NCBI GenBank assembly: GCA_902631595.1
Contig: CACOZH010000001.1
Span: 44,206-108,205, forward strand
Length of the DNA: 64,000 bases
Source: an uncultured Pelagibacteraceae bacterium
GTDB taxonomy: Bacteria; Pseudomonadota; Alphaproteobacteria; Pelagibacterales; Pelagibacteraceae
Reading direction: 5' to 3'
Numbering within the stretch: position 1 is the stretch's first letter; every line of letters starts with the position of its first letter. Both the position numbers and the translations under genes were made by a program. A model generated the notes under the pieces. It had not been told where the DNA came from. It saw only the letters and a list, made by a program, of their open reading frames with translations, and searched no databases. Positions 43,301 through 53,559 of the stretch are shown piece by piece.

Positions 43301-44232
43301 AAAAAATATTTTTAATTATTATTTTTTTATTTGTTACAAATAATCTATTCGCTAATACCGTAGAATATAAAGGTTTAGAAAAATTATCTAAAAATAATAC
43401 TTTTATGAATGATAAAGGCAAACCCTATTCAGTTGAGGAAATATCTGACAAAAAAAACTCATTAGTAATAATTTATAATCATGGAAGTATTCAGGATAAT
43501 AAGCAAGACCCTTGTAAAGCTAAACCTAAATTTGGATATATTTGGGATGCAGCTGTAGTACCGGCTATCTTAAAATTACATAATAAAAAAATTAATGGAT
43601 TAGAGGTTAAGATTTATCGAGTATGCTCAGGAGTAAAAGGTATGTCAGTTAAGAAACAAAAAAAATACAGGCAAGAGTTAAAATCTAAAGGAAAAATTAA
43701 TTTAGTAGATGAATTTAAAAATATTAAAAGACAAAATATAATTTTAAATGAAGTAGAAAATTTGAAAAATCTTGGATTTGATAAAATAATATTATCAGGA
43801 TGGTCAGCTGGTGGATGGTCATCTCTAATTTTACAATCAAAATATCCAGATAAAATTTTAGGAACAATTGCGTTTAATCCAGCATTTGCAGGACCAAAAA
43901 ATGAATGGCAAAAAAAATTCCCTGAGTGGGGTGCTTTTAGAGAAGATCAAGTAAATAAATTTAACAAAACAGAGACAATAAATGCAATTGTTTTTGCACA
44001 TAAAGATGACGTATTTGAAGATCCTAAAACCTTATCTTTTTTTGCAAACTTTAAGAGAATGAGTCTAATTGATTATAGTGAATTAAAACCGACTAAGTGT
44101 ACTTGGGCTGATGGGAATGAAAAAATGCCATCAAACAAAGGACATAACATTCCGCAATCAAAATGTTTTACAAAATATTTAGAAGAAAAAAATTATCTGA
44201 TCTCATTTCTTGAAAACACAATTGATGATTAA
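43297..44232 (+). CDS. Exported alpha/beta hydrolase-like protein
   Basis: Signal peptide; nucleophile-elbow-like ILSGWSAGGWSSLIL; late HKDD and GHNIPQS. Confidence 0.65.
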   Translation: MKKIFLIIIFLFVTNNLFANTVEYKGLEKLSKNNTFMNDKGKPYSVEEISDKKNSLVIIYNHGSIQDNKQDPCKAKPKFGYIWDAAVVPAILKLHNKKINGLEVKIYRVCSGVKGMSVKKQKKYRQELKSKGKINLVDEFKNIKRQNIILNEVENLKNLGFDKIILSGWSAGGWSSLILQSKYPDKILGTIAFNPAFAGPKNEWQKKFPEWGAFREDQVNKFNKTETINAIVFAHKDDVFEDPKTLSFFANFKRMSLIDYSELKPTKCTWADGNEKMPSNKGHNIPQSKCFTKYLEEKNYLISFLENTIDD

Positions 44233-44332
44233 AGGAATTTTATTGGTAGCTGGCTAATCTAAAAGGTTAAAAAATAGCACAAATTTCATAAAGGTATAAT
44301 CTGAAAAAGTTTTTAAAGATTTTGATAAAGTT

Positions 44333-44914
44333 TCAGACTTTAGAGCTTAATTTTTTAAAATTTACTCTAAATAGTAAAAGAATAATTAAAATAATTAGGA
44401 ATATTAACGGTTTAAAAAATATAGTTTTTGATAACCATATAAAATGTAAAACTCCAAAAATTCCTATTACATAAATTAATCTATGAATTTTTTTCCAATT
44501 TTGTTTTAAAATTTTTACCATTTTATCTGATGAGGTAATCGCCAGAGGTATTAAAAGTAACCATGCTGCAAAACCTATAAATACAAATTTTTTCTTTAAA
44601 ACATCATTAATAATTGGCTGAAAATCAAATCTATAATCAAGACCCACATAACTTAATAAATGTATTGATGCATAAAAAAATACAAATAATCCCAACATTC
44701 TTCTATATTTAATCCAAATTGTAGCATTAGTAATTTTTTTTAGTGGCGACATGGAAAGAGTTAAAAATATAAAAATTAAAGTCCATTCACCAAAATGATT
44801 TATTATTTTATCGACTGGCTCAGCACCTAACTTATTATAAAAAATTTGATAAATAATTGAATATAGTGGCCACAGGCATAATAAAAATACAAAAATTTTT
44901 GAATATCTAAGCAA
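44333..44914 (-). CDS. msrQ: Heme-binding membrane subunit MsrQ (YedZ)
   Basis: Multi-TM ferric-reductase-like protein adjacent to msrP; conserved TM histidines (FYASIHLLSYV, HFIWL). Confidence 0.88.
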   Translation of the reverse strand: MLRYSKIFVFLLCLWPLYSIIYQIFYNKLGAEPVDKIINHFGEWTLIFIFLTLSMSPLKKITNATIWIKYRRMLGLFVFFYASIHLLSYVGLDYRFDFQPIINDVLKKKFVFIGFAAWLLLIPLAITSSDKMVKILKQNWKKIHRLIYVIGIFGVLHFIWLSKTIFFKPLIFLIILIILLLFRVNFKKLSSKV

Positions 44915-44916
44915 GG

Positions 44917-45813
44917 TTAATAATATTTTCTTAGATCCATATCTTTATAAAGATGAGCAACATCTTTTTCATAACCGTTAAACATCAAAGTTGGAACTCT
45001 TGGCGAAAGCACACCCTCACCAATTACTCTCTCGGTTGCTTGTGACCATCTAGGGTGATCAACATTTGGATTTACGTTAGAATAAAAGCCATACTCTCTA
45101 GGTGAAGCTTTCATCCAAGATGATATAGGCATTTTTTCTACAAAAGAAATTCTCACAATAGCTTTCGCACTTTTAAATCCGTATTTCCATGGAACCATTA
45201 ATCTGATTGGAGAACCATTTTGATTTGGAAGTGCTTTTCCATATAACCCTGTTACTAAAATAGTTAAAGGGTGCATTGCTTCATCTATTCTTAATCCCTC
45301 TTTATATGGCCAATTAAGAATTGGATACCTTTGACCTCTCATCTGTTCTGGGTCTAAAATAGATTCAAATTTTATATATTTTGCTTTACTGTTTGGGGTG
45401 ACTTTATTTAGAAGTTTATTAAGTGGAAAGCCAAGCCACGGTATAACCATTGACCAACCCTCTACACATCTTAATCTATAAACTCTTTCTTCAGATGGAA
45501 AAAGTTTGTAAATATCTTCCATAGATAGTGTAATTTTTTTATCTACCTCTCCATCTATAGTGATACTCCAAGGATCGCTGATAAAGTCTTTTGAATATTT
45601 GGAAGGATCTGATTTTCCTGTACCAAATTCATAATAGTTATTATAAGTAGTTATATAATCATAATCAGTTAAATTTGTTGATGCTAAAGATTTACCAAAT
45701 ATTCCTGAAGAAAAATAAAGCGAACTAGAAGCTATCCCTAATTGTTTAATAAATTTTCTTCTGTTTTTAAAAACTTTTTCAGGTGTAATTAGTGAGCTTG
45801 ATACTTTCATCAA
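44917..45813 (-). CDS. msrP: Periplasmic molybdopterin methionine-sulfoxide reductase catalytic subunit MsrP (YedY)
   Basis: Twin-arginine start NRRKFIKQLG; YRLRCVEGWSMVIPWLGFPL with the Moco-ligating Cys; PSPREYGFYSNVNP-like region. Confidence 0.93.
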   Translation of the reverse strand: MMKVSSSLITPEKVFKNRRKFIKQLGIASSSLYFSSGIFGKSLASTNLTDYDYITTYNNYYEFGTGKSDPSKYSKDFISDPWSITIDGEVDKKITLSMEDIYKLFPSEERVYRLRCVEGWSMVIPWLGFPLNKLLNKVTPNSKAKYIKFESILDPEQMRGQRYPILNWPYKEGLRIDEAMHPLTILVTGLYGKALPNQNGSPIRLMVPWKYGFKSAKAIVRISFVEKMPISSWMKASPREYGFYSNVNPNVDHPRWSQATERVIGEGVLSPRVPTLMFNGYEKDVAHLYKDMDLRKYY

Positions 45814-46256
45814 TTAACCTCTATGGATGTTCCTTTTAACCATTCACTTTCTTTATTAAAGTAGTGTTCTTTTTTCCAAATTGGAGATCTTTTTTTAATT
45901 TCCTCAATTATATATCTTGATAAAACATATGCCTGATCTCTGTGTTTGCATCCAACGCCAATTAAAATACTTTTTTCCTTTAATGCCACGTAACCTTTTA
46001 TATGTTCAATAAAAACAGCTTTATTTTTTATGTTTAATTTTTTATCAGCTTCATTGTAAATTTCTTCAAAACTTTTTATAACTAAACTATCTTTAGAATC
46101 ATAAGTTATACCAATTACTTTTTTTTCTTCATTAAAATCTCTTACGGTTCCAACAAACAAAATAGTTGCTCCAAATTTTGAAGACTTTAAAAATTCCTCG
46201 GCGTGCTCAATTTCAATTTTTTGATCTTTTGAATTAATAATTTTAGCATGTAACAT
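45810..46256 (-). CDS. moaE: Molybdopterin synthase catalytic subunit
   Basis: GATILFVGTVRDFN...HIKGYVALKEKSILIGVGCKHRDQAY...PIWKKEHY. Confidence 0.93.
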   Translation of the reverse strand: MLHAKIINSKDQKIEIEHAEEFLKSSKFGATILFVGTVRDFNEEKKVIGITYDSKDSLVIKSFEEIYNEADKKLNIKNKAVFIEHIKGYVALKEKSILIGVGCKHRDQAYVLSRYIIEEIKKRSPIWKKEHYFNKESEWLKGTSIEVN

Positions 46257-46525
46257 TAGCCACCTCCAACAGGGGGTATTATGCCAAATGTTTGTTTTTT
46301 TTCTATTTTAAAATTGTCTGAGACAATATTATCATTTTCTGAGCAAAATACTGAAGACATTATAATTTTTTTAAAGTTTTGATTTCCTTTAAATTTTTTA
46401 TTATTCATCTTTAAAAGTTCTTTTCTTAAATCCTTAATTGAACCTGGCTTCAATAGATTTACCTCAATTGTATCTTTATTGCTAAATTCTCGTGCTGCTC
46501 CAAACAACTCAATTGTTATTTTCAT
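46256..46525 (-). CDS. moaD: Molybdopterin synthase sulfur carrier subunit
   Basis: MoaD-like beta-grasp protein ending IPPVGGG, next to moaE. Confidence 0.9.
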   Translation of the reverse strand: MKITIELFGAAREFSNKDTIEVNLLKPGSIKDLRKELLKMNNKKFKGNQNFKKIIMSSVFCSENDNIVSDNFKIEKKQTFGIIPPVGGG

Positions 46526-46528
46526 TAA

Positions 46529-47074
46529 TTAAACAATATTCTCTAAAAATTCTGGTAAACCATTTGGATTTTTCCAAATACCACTTTTTCCACCCTCTTT
46601 TATTAATAACTTAATACTATCAATTGTTAAATTAGGATTCACAATTTTACTTAAATCGTAAATTGTGATCAAAGCCGCATTTACTCCCATTATTGCTTCC
46701 ATCTCAACGCCGGTTTTTGCAAATGCTGAAACAATACAAAATACTTCTAGAGAGCAATCCTCTTTGTTTAATATTATTTTTGTGGCTATATGATCGATTG
46801 GCAGTGGATGGCATAACGGAACAAGGTCACTGGTTTTTTTAACTCCTAAAACTGCTGAAACTTCTGCAAGAGCAATAGGATCACCTTTGGGCATTTTTTT
46901 TTCTTTAATTAAATTAAAAACCTTCTTACCAATGTATATTTTTCCAGAAGCTAAAGCTCGCCTAAATGTTTCTTTTTTTGTGGATACATCCACCATATTA
47001 AAAGAATTTTTCTGAAACATGTCTTTTGCCCAATCTTTAAGGTCTTCACGACTAATTAATTTCAATTTACTCAA
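46529..47074 (-). CDS. moaC: Cyclic pyranopterin monophosphate synthase
   Basis: VDVSTKKETFRRALASGKI...DLVPLCHPLPID...TGVEMEAIMGVNAALITIYDLSK. Confidence 0.95.
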   Translation of the reverse strand: MSKLKLISREDLKDWAKDMFQKNSFNMVDVSTKKETFRRALASGKIYIGKKVFNLIKEKKMPKGDPIALAEVSAVLGVKKTSDLVPLCHPLPIDHIATKIILNKEDCSLEVFCIVSAFAKTGVEMEAIMGVNAALITIYDLSKIVNPNLTIDSIKLLIKEGGKSGIWKNPNGLPEFLENIV

Positions 47075-48067
47075 TTATCCCCCTGTACTTGACAAATTAT
47101 TTGTCAATCCTGTTTTACCCAATTCTAAATAATGAGACTCTTTTTTAAAATTTAATTGTTTTAAAATTAAATCTTTAAGTTCCTCCAATTGTTCATCTTT
47201 TTGTAAAAGATGTCTTATACTTATTCCTGTATTACCAAAAAGACAAAGTCTTAAATCACCCCTGGCTGTAATTCTTAATCTATTACATGATTTACAAAAA
47301 TCTTTAGAATATGGAGCTATAATTCCAAACTTACCTTTAAATTCAGGATTAATATAATTTAAAGAAGGACCAGCATCTCTTCCAAGTGTTTGAAAAATCC
47401 AATTATTTTTATTTAAATACTGTTTAAATATATTTGAAGAAATATGATACTTTTTAAAATAATCCAAATTATCTCCAGTACGCATTAATTCAATATATCT
47501 AAAATCTATACTATTTTTTTTTATAAAGTTAGACCAATCCTTAAAATCATTTTCAGACGAATTTATACCTTTTAATAAGACTGCATTTATTTTTATATTA
47601 TTAAAATTCAATTTTTGTAGTTTTATAATTCCATTAAGAATTTCCTCTAATCTATCATGACTTGTTATTGACTTAAATATTTCCCTATTTAGACTGTCAA
47701 TACTAATATTTATTCCATCTAATCCAGATTCCACAATTTTATTCGCCTTTTGATCTAAGTGATAACCATTAGTAGTTATTACAACTTTTTTTATACCACT
47801 TTCATTTTTCAAAACTTTTACAATTTCAAAAAAATCCTTTCTAACTGTTGGCTCTCCACCGGTAAGTCTAATTTTACAAACTCCAAGTTCTGATAAACCT
47901 TTAGCTAATCTTTTAATTTCATCTAGGTGAAGAAATTTTCTGTTATCGCTTTTGTTAGGCATATATCCATTGGGCAAACAATACCCACACTTAAAATTAC
48001 AAACATCTGTAATAGAAAGTCTTATATATGGAAAGGTTCTTCCAAAACTATCTCTAAGCATATTCAA
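47075..48067 (-). CDS. moaA: GTP 3',8-cyclase (radical SAM)
   Basis: LRLSITDVCNFKCGYC-type radical SAM motif, KIRLTGGEPTVRKD, C-terminal FCKSCNRLRITARGDLRLCLF and STGG end. Confidence 0.96.
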   Translation of the reverse strand: MNMLRDSFGRTFPYIRLSITDVCNFKCGYCLPNGYMPNKSDNRKFLHLDEIKRLAKGLSELGVCKIRLTGGEPTVRKDFFEIVKVLKNESGIKKVVITTNGYHLDQKANKIVESGLDGINISIDSLNREIFKSITSHDRLEEILNGIIKLQKLNFNNIKINAVLLKGINSSENDFKDWSNFIKKNSIDFRYIELMRTGDNLDYFKKYHISSNIFKQYLNKNNWIFQTLGRDAGPSLNYINPEFKGKFGIIAPYSKDFCKSCNRLRITARGDLRLCLFGNTGISIRHLLQKDEQLEELKDLILKQLNFKKESHYLELGKTGLTNNLSSTGG

Positions 48068-48077
48068 TATTAGAATA

Positions 48078-49115
48078 TCACAATTTATAATCTATCCAAT
48101 TAGTCAAAATGGAAGTATTTAACAATATATTATCTATACATAATGCAGGATTTTCTGGTTTTTTTTTGTTTTGCATTATTTGATTTGAAATTTCTTTTAT
48201 TTGATATGAGTAAATATTATCTAATATATCTAGTTCAATAACTTTTTTTTCATTATTATTTTCCAAATTTATTTTATATGTTTTATTAGGTTTCCATGTA
48301 TTTTCTAAAATTATTTTTCCATGTGTTCCAAATATTGTTGTTTTTTGATTGGAATTATTTTCAAATGAGCAAGAAACATCACTGAAGAAATCATTTCCAA
48401 ACTCAATTCTACATGAAGCAGATATTTCTACATTACTCTCACATATATTTTTTTTAACATTCGTTAACTTAAGTTTATCTAATGATATTTGTTTTTTTAA
48501 ACTCGCAACTAAGGTACTAAATGATACTGGATAGCAGCCAAGATCAAGTATAGATCCTCCACCGAGAGCCTGGTTATATTTTCTGTCCTGAAAATCAGGC
48601 TTTCTGAAGGAAAATCCAAAAATTTTAAAAGATTTGTATGTTTTAATGCTAAAATCAGAACTCATATTTAGCAATTCACCTATAGAACCTCTCTTTATTT
48701 CATCTGTAACAGCTTTTATATGTGGACAAAATTTAAACATAAAAGCTTCAGAAAAATAAACATTATTTTCATTTATTTTTTTTTTAATATCTAATACCTG
48801 ATTAACATTCATGAGCGCTGGCTTTTCAACTAAAATATTTTTATTTGCGTTAATACACTCAACAATCCACTCGTGATGTAAATTATTAGGTAAAGCAATA
48901 TAAATCACATCAATTTCTGGACAATTTATTAAATCCTTGTAGTTGTTAAAACAGTATTCATCTTCTATTGCATATTTACTTTTGAAATGAGAAATTTTTT
49001 CTTCACTCTTACTTCCAATGGCTTTAAGTTTACAATTTTGCAAAGATTGAAAAGCATCTGCTACGGTAGAAGCAATATTACCAAGTCCTATAATTCCCCA
49101 ATTTACATTCTTCAT
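48078..49115 (-). CDS. Gfo/Idh/MocA-family oxidoreductase
   Basis: NWGIIGLGNIASTVADAF...NILVEKPALMNV...GGGSILDLGCYPVS. Confidence 0.9.
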   Translation of the reverse strand: MKNVNWGIIGLGNIASTVADAFQSLQNCKLKAIGSKSEEKISHFKSKYAIEDEYCFNNYKDLINCPEIDVIYIALPNNLHHEWIVECINANKNILVEKPALMNVNQVLDIKKKINENNVYFSEAFMFKFCPHIKAVTDEIKRGSIGELLNMSSDFSIKTYKSFKIFGFSFRKPDFQDRKYNQALGGGSILDLGCYPVSFSTLVASLKKQISLDKLKLTNVKKNICESNVEISASCRIEFGNDFFSDVSCSFENNSNQKTTIFGTHGKIILENTWKPNKTYKINLENNNEKKVIELDILDNIYSYQIKEISNQIMQNKKKPENPALCIDNILLNTSILTNWIDYKL

Positions 49116-49118
49116 ATG

Positions 49119-50219
49119 TTAATTTAAGTATTTTTTAATTACATTATAGTATTTATTAAGATTTGTATTTTCATTGAATCTAAAAAGATATTTGTAACCC
49201 TCTATAGCAGTATTATTGAGATATTTTTTATTCTTAACAGAAAATATTATTTTATTTTCCAAATCTTTTTGATTTTTAACCCTAATAAATTGTCCTAATT
49301 TACCATTTTGTAATATTTCTTTAGGACCTGTCGGACAATCTGTTGAAATTATTGGTAATTTTAAAGTTTGTGCTTCCAATAATACATTGGGCAAACCTTC
49401 AAAGTTTGATGATAAAATAAAAACATTAGACATTTTCATAAGAGGGTAGGGATTGTTTAAAAAATTTATAATCTTAGCACTTTTATTTAATTTGTTATCC
49501 TTTACATAGTTTGTAAGTAAATTTTTGTTGGGACCTCTGCCAGCTATCACTAACTTTAATTTAAATTTTTCTTTTAAATTTTTAAACGCTTTTAATATTA
49601 ATATTTGGTTTTTTTGATCAGTAAATCGACCAATATTAATAATTTTAAAATATTTTTTATTTTTAAAAAAAGGAAATTTAAATTTTTTTTTACTCAATTT
49701 TATAATTTGTTTATGATTTAATGGGTTATAAATAAGCGTTGTTTTTATACCAAATTTATAAAACATATTTCTTTTAAATTCTTTGCTATTTACAATTATT
49801 TGGTCAGCAAGCTTTAAAATTATTTTATAAAAAAATTTTTTAATCGTATTGTTTGACCATCCTTCTGGTGCAGTATTAGATCTTGTAATAATTTTGCTGC
49901 CAAAAAATTTAACTACTAAAATGGCATACCAATTTGCCTGGAATGACAATACAAGACATTTTTTCTCAGTTAATAAAGTTTTAATTAATAAATAAATTGA
50001 AATAATATATTTTGTATATATGCCACTATATTTCCATTTTGAGGATTTAGGTGAAATTAAATTTATATTCTTACTTAATTTATTTTTATATTCTTTATTA
50101 ATTGTTATTACTGAGATTTTTTCAATTCTTTTAGCCAGATAATTTGAAATAATAAAAAAGTTTTTTTCTACACCGCCACCTCTTATATGTGGAATAAATA
50201 TAATTAGTTTTTTTTTCAT
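49119..50219 (-). CDS. Group 1 glycosyltransferase (GT4-like)
   Basis: IPHIRGGGVEKNFF...IINIGRFTDQKNQILILKAF...SSNFEGLPNVLLEAQTLKLPIISTDCPTGPKEIL. Confidence 0.92.
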   Translation of the reverse strand: MKKKLIIFIPHIRGGGVEKNFFIISNYLAKRIEKISVITINKEYKNKLSKNINLISPKSSKWKYSGIYTKYIISIYLLIKTLLTEKKCLVLSFQANWYAILVVKFFGSKIITRSNTAPEGWSNNTIKKFFYKIILKLADQIIVNSKEFKRNMFYKFGIKTTLIYNPLNHKQIIKLSKKKFKFPFFKNKKYFKIINIGRFTDQKNQILILKAFKNLKEKFKLKLVIAGRGPNKNLLTNYVKDNKLNKSAKIINFLNNPYPLMKMSNVFILSSNFEGLPNVLLEAQTLKLPIISTDCPTGPKEILQNGKLGQFIRVKNQKDLENKIIFSVKNKKYLNNTAIEGYKYLFRFNENTNLNKYYNVIKKYLN

Positions 50220-50277
50220 TTATTTAAAATTTAATATAATCTAGATACTAATTTTGTTATAAAGAAGATAAATTATA

Positions 50278-51105
50278 ATGCAAAAAAAACCATTAGTTTC
50301 AATATTAATCGCGAGTTTCAATAAAGAAAAATTAGTAAAGCGATGCATAAATTCTTGTATTAAACAAACTTATAAAAAAATAGAAATTATTTTTGTCGAC
50401 AATGATTCATCGGATAATTCCTATAAAATTGCTAAGCAATTTAAAAATATTAAAGTTTACAAAAAAAAAAGAGTAAAATATTCAAACTTTAAATTTAATA
50501 GTTTTAATCAAACAGATACTTATCTTTATGCATTTAAAAAATCAAAAGGTAATATTATATGCTTTTTAGACTCTGATGATTTTTTTAAGAAGAATAAAGT
50601 CTATGAAATTGTAAATTACTTTTTAAAAAATCCAAAAAATAATATTATATTTGATAAGCCAATTATATTTTTTGATAAGAAAAAAAAATATAATAGCAAA
50701 GAATTTAATAAAAATATCAATAGAAATTTTTTATGGCCAAAATTTCCACCGCAAAGTTGCATTAGTATAAAAAGATTTTTCTTAAATAAAATTATTAATG
50801 AAATAAGTAAAAAAAAATTTGAATTATTGGCTTTAGACTTTAAAATAGCTACAGTCTCAAAATATATATATAATGAATTTAATATTATAGAAAAGTTTTT
50901 GACTTATTACTTCCAAGACCTTAAGGGTGAAAGCTATTCCAATTATAAAAAATTTAACTTTAATTGGTGGATCAGGCGTTTGTCAGCCCATAAATATTTA
51001 AAATATATTTCAACTAAATATAAAAAAAATCATGTAAATGGATTAGATTATTATTTCACCAGAATAATAGTTTTATTGTTGAGTACTTTTAAAAAAAATA
51101 TTTAA
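50278..51105 (+). CDS. Family 2 glycosyltransferase
   Basis: PLVSILIASFNKEKLVKRCINSCIKQTYKKIEIIFVDNDSSDNS...CFLDSDDFF. Confidence 0.9.
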   Translation: MQKKPLVSILIASFNKEKLVKRCINSCIKQTYKKIEIIFVDNDSSDNSYKIAKQFKNIKVYKKKRVKYSNFKFNSFNQTDTYLYAFKKSKGNIICFLDSDDFFKKNKVYEIVNYFLKNPKNNIIFDKPIIFFDKKKKYNSKEFNKNINRNFLWPKFPPQSCISIKRFFLNKIINEISKKKFELLALDFKIATVSKYIYNEFNIIEKFLTYYFQDLKGESYSNYKKFNFNWWIRRLSAHKYLKYISTKYKKNHVNGLDYYFTRIIVLLLSTFKKNI

Positions 51106-51114
51106 TAATCTTTA

Positions 51115-51141
51115 GTTTAGCCTTTTTATAAAAGGCTAAAC
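51115..51141. terminator. Bidirectional hairpin between convergent genes
   Basis: GTTTAGCCTTTT-TAT-AAAAGGCTAAAC: perfect 12-bp stem with 3-nt loop between the GT2 gene and the GYD gene. Confidence 0.8.
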
Positions 51142-51148
51142 ATAATAT

Positions 51149-51472
51149 TTATTTTCCAACAGGCCTATAGGATGCAGCAGCTTTAGCAGCTTTTTCTGCA
51201 GCTTTGTTAAAGTCAACAGCTTCCATAATATTCATATCTTCAATTGTGCCTGTTGATTGCATTAACATTTTCATACCTGCCATAGTTTCAAAATCAGATC
51301 CTTCGATAATAGCAATGAAATCATAAGCTCCTCTCAGAGTCATCATTTCTAAAAGTTTGCCACCAGCTGCTTCAGTTATTTTTTTTGCAGCTTCTCTTCT
51401 ATTATCTGAGGGATTCTTTACGAAACCAGCAAGACCTTGATTAGAATATTTGCCTAATACAACAAATTTCAT
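51149..51472 (-). CDS. GYD domain-containing protein
   Basis: KYSNQGLAGFVKNPSDNRREAAKKITEAAGGKLLEMMTLRGAYDFIAIIEGSDFETMAGMKMLMQSTGTI. Confidence 0.88.
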   Translation of the reverse strand: MKFVVLGKYSNQGLAGFVKNPSDNRREAAKKITEAAGGKLLEMMTLRGAYDFIAIIEGSDFETMAGMKMLMQSTGTIEDMNIMEAVDFNKAAEKAAKAAASYRPVGK

Positions 51473-51563
51473 ATTTCCTCCTTTTTTTTATAAATAAATT
51501 ATAACAAACAAAATTTTGTAAGATATGATTTATAAGTAAATCTGATGTGAAAGTTTTGTTAAA

Positions 51564-52358
51564 CTAAGTTCTTGCTACTCTATCCATCTCTTTTAATTCA
51601 ACTTCAAGTTTATCTAATTCTTCTCCTCCAGCCATCATGCTTAAAAGTTTTTCCCTTGAAATATCCTTTTTTTGAAATGTACCCATACTTCTTCCTCTAT
51701 TCAAAACTGTAAAACTATTTCCAACAGGATATGCATGGTGTACGTTATGTGTAATCAATATAACAGCTAATCCTTCCGCTGCAGCTTTTACAATATATTT
51801 TAAAACCATAGAAGCTTGATGAACTCCCAAAGCAGAAGTTGGTTCATCTAAAACTAAAACTTTAGCACCAAAATAAATTGCCCTAGATATAGCCAAACAT
51901 TGTCTTTCACCTCCAGACATTGTTCCAACTGCTTGAGATGGATCTCTTACATCAATCCCAATTTGTCCCATTCTTTCTGCTGCAATTTTATTTGCTTTTT
52001 CTACATCAAAAGTTTTTAAAAATGGAATTCCTTTTTGTGGTTCTCTTCCCATGAAAAAATTTCTTGTTACACTCATTAATGAAACCAAAGCTAGATCCTG
52101 GTAAACTGTTCCTATTCCTATATCTAAAGCATCTCTTGGAGAGTCAAAAATAATCTTTTTATCCTCAAAAATAATTTCTCCTTCATCAGGTTTATGTACA
52201 CCAGCAAGTGTTTTAATTAAGGTTGATTTTCCAGCACCATTATCACCAAGAAGGCACATTATTTCACCTTTTCTTAACCTCATAGTTACATTTTTGAGCG
52301 CAATTACTTTCCCAAAAAATTTACTAATATTATTAAATTGCACTAAATAATCCGACAC
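51564..52358 (-). CDS. Sugar-type ABC transporter ATP-binding protein
   Basis: [27 protein letters not shown]...[17 protein letters not shown]...[13 protein letters not shown]. Confidence 0.94.
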   Translation of the reverse strand: MSDYLVQFNNISKFFGKVIALKNVTMRLRKGEIMCLLGDNGAGKSTLIKTLAGVHKPDEGEIIFEDKKIIFDSPRDALDIGIGTVYQDLALVSLMSVTRNFFMGREPQKGIPFLKTFDVEKANKIAAERMGQIGIDVRDPSQAVGTMSGGERQCLAISRAIYFGAKVLVLDEPTSALGVHQASMVLKYIVKAAAEGLAVILITHNVHHAYPVGNSFTVLNRGRSMGTFQKKDISREKLLSMMAGGEELDKLEVELKEMDRVART

Positions 52359-53485
52359 TATTTGTTCTCCGTTACTTTTCTTCTGATATAATTATTAAAT
52401 ACAACTGCAATTAACATCATTGCTCCAAGAAATACTTTAAACCAATCTGTATCAACGTCTGTGTAGAATATTCCCATTGAGACTGTTCCAAAAATAATTG
52501 CCCCTAAAGCAGCTCCAATTGCAGATCCATATCCACCAGTTAGCAAACAACCACCTACAACAGCAGCAGCAATTGCTTCTAACTCTTTCAAAGTTCCTCG
52601 CATAGTATCTGCAGAACCAGCATCCAAAACTTGAATACACGCAAATATTGTTGAGGCTACTGCAGTACCAATAAATAAACTAATTTTCACTCTACCAACA
52701 GGTACACCTACATTTGTTGCGCCTACCTTGTCACCACCTGATGCAAATATCCAGTTTCCATATCTTGTTTTCATTAATATCCATGTTGCAAATAAAGTCA
52801 GGGCAATAAACCATATAACTGAAGGTGGAATTCCTGTTGCAAGTGGTGTTCCGTCAGTTCTTAATGCAATTAATTTCATTTTACCCAACCAATTAAATAG
52901 CCATTGAAATGTATCAGTAGCAAATATCCATGCTATCGGATCATCTTCAATTAAAACTCTTAATCCTGGAACTTGTGTTCTTCCAGTTATTAATCGAGTA
53001 ATTGCTAACGTTGCTCCTCTTAAAATAAATAGCATCGCTAGTGTAACAATAAATGAAGGCAACCCAGTTCTTACAACCATTATTCCATTAAAGTATCCAA
53101 TTAAAACTGCCATAGCGAAAGCAAAAGTAATACTCATCCATAAAGGCCATCCCCAATAAATAGCAGGTATCGCTATACAGATCCCTGCAAAACCAATCAT
53201 TGATCCGATTGACAAATCAAACTCACCACCGATCATGAGCATTGCAGCAGCAATTGCAATTATTCCTAAATTTGCTGAAACATCTAAAAAGTTTAAAGCC
53301 CCATATGCACTAAACATTCCTGTATCACCTGCGACAATACCAAAAAATATAAAAACTAAAATTGATCCTCCTAAAGCTCCAAGTTCAGGTCTGTTTAATA
53401 GCACTCTTAATGGTGAAATTTTTTTTAATCTTTCATCTTGTCCAGTTTGTTTTTTGGATTGAATACTTTGAGATTTTACAGACAT
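52358..53485 (-). CDS. Sugar-type (RbsC/XylH-like) ABC transporter permease
   Basis: [17 protein letters not shown]...[44 protein letters not shown]. Confidence 0.93.
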   Translation of the reverse strand: MSVKSQSIQSKKQTGQDERLKKISPLRVLLNRPELGALGGSILVFIFFGIVAGDTGMFSAYGALNFLDVSANLGIIAIAAAMLMIGGEFDLSIGSMIGFAGICIAIPAIYWGWPLWMSITFAFAMAVLIGYFNGIMVVRTGLPSFIVTLAMLFILRGATLAITRLITGRTQVPGLRVLIEDDPIAWIFATDTFQWLFNWLGKMKLIALRTDGTPLATGIPPSVIWFIALTLFATWILMKTRYGNWIFASGGDKVGATNVGVPVGRVKISLFIGTAVASTIFACIQVLDAGSADTMRGTLKELEAIAAAVVGGCLLTGGYGSAIGAALGAIIFGTVSMGIFYTDVDTDWFKVFLGAMMLIAVVFNNYIRRKVTENK

Positions 53486-53518
53486 AGATGATTTATAATT
53501 TATTATTAAATAAAAAAA

Positions 53519-53545
53519 AGGCCTGACTAAAATTTAGTCAGGCCT
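53519..53545 (-). terminator. Intrinsic terminator/attenuator between substrate-binding-protein gene and permease gene
   Basis: AGGCCTGACTAAA-A-TTTAGTCAGGCCT, perfect 13-bp arms; on the minus strand followed immediately by a T-rich tract (T8). Confidence 0.88.
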
Positions 53546-53559
53546 AATTTCATTATATT

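Noticed and set aside
44233-44332. ~100-bp gap between the hydrolase and msrQ considered as a possible small RNA or tRNA
   Set aside because: No cloverleaf or T-loop consensus; only a weak 7-bp inverted repeat (TCTGAAA/TTTCAGA) that partly lies in msrQ.
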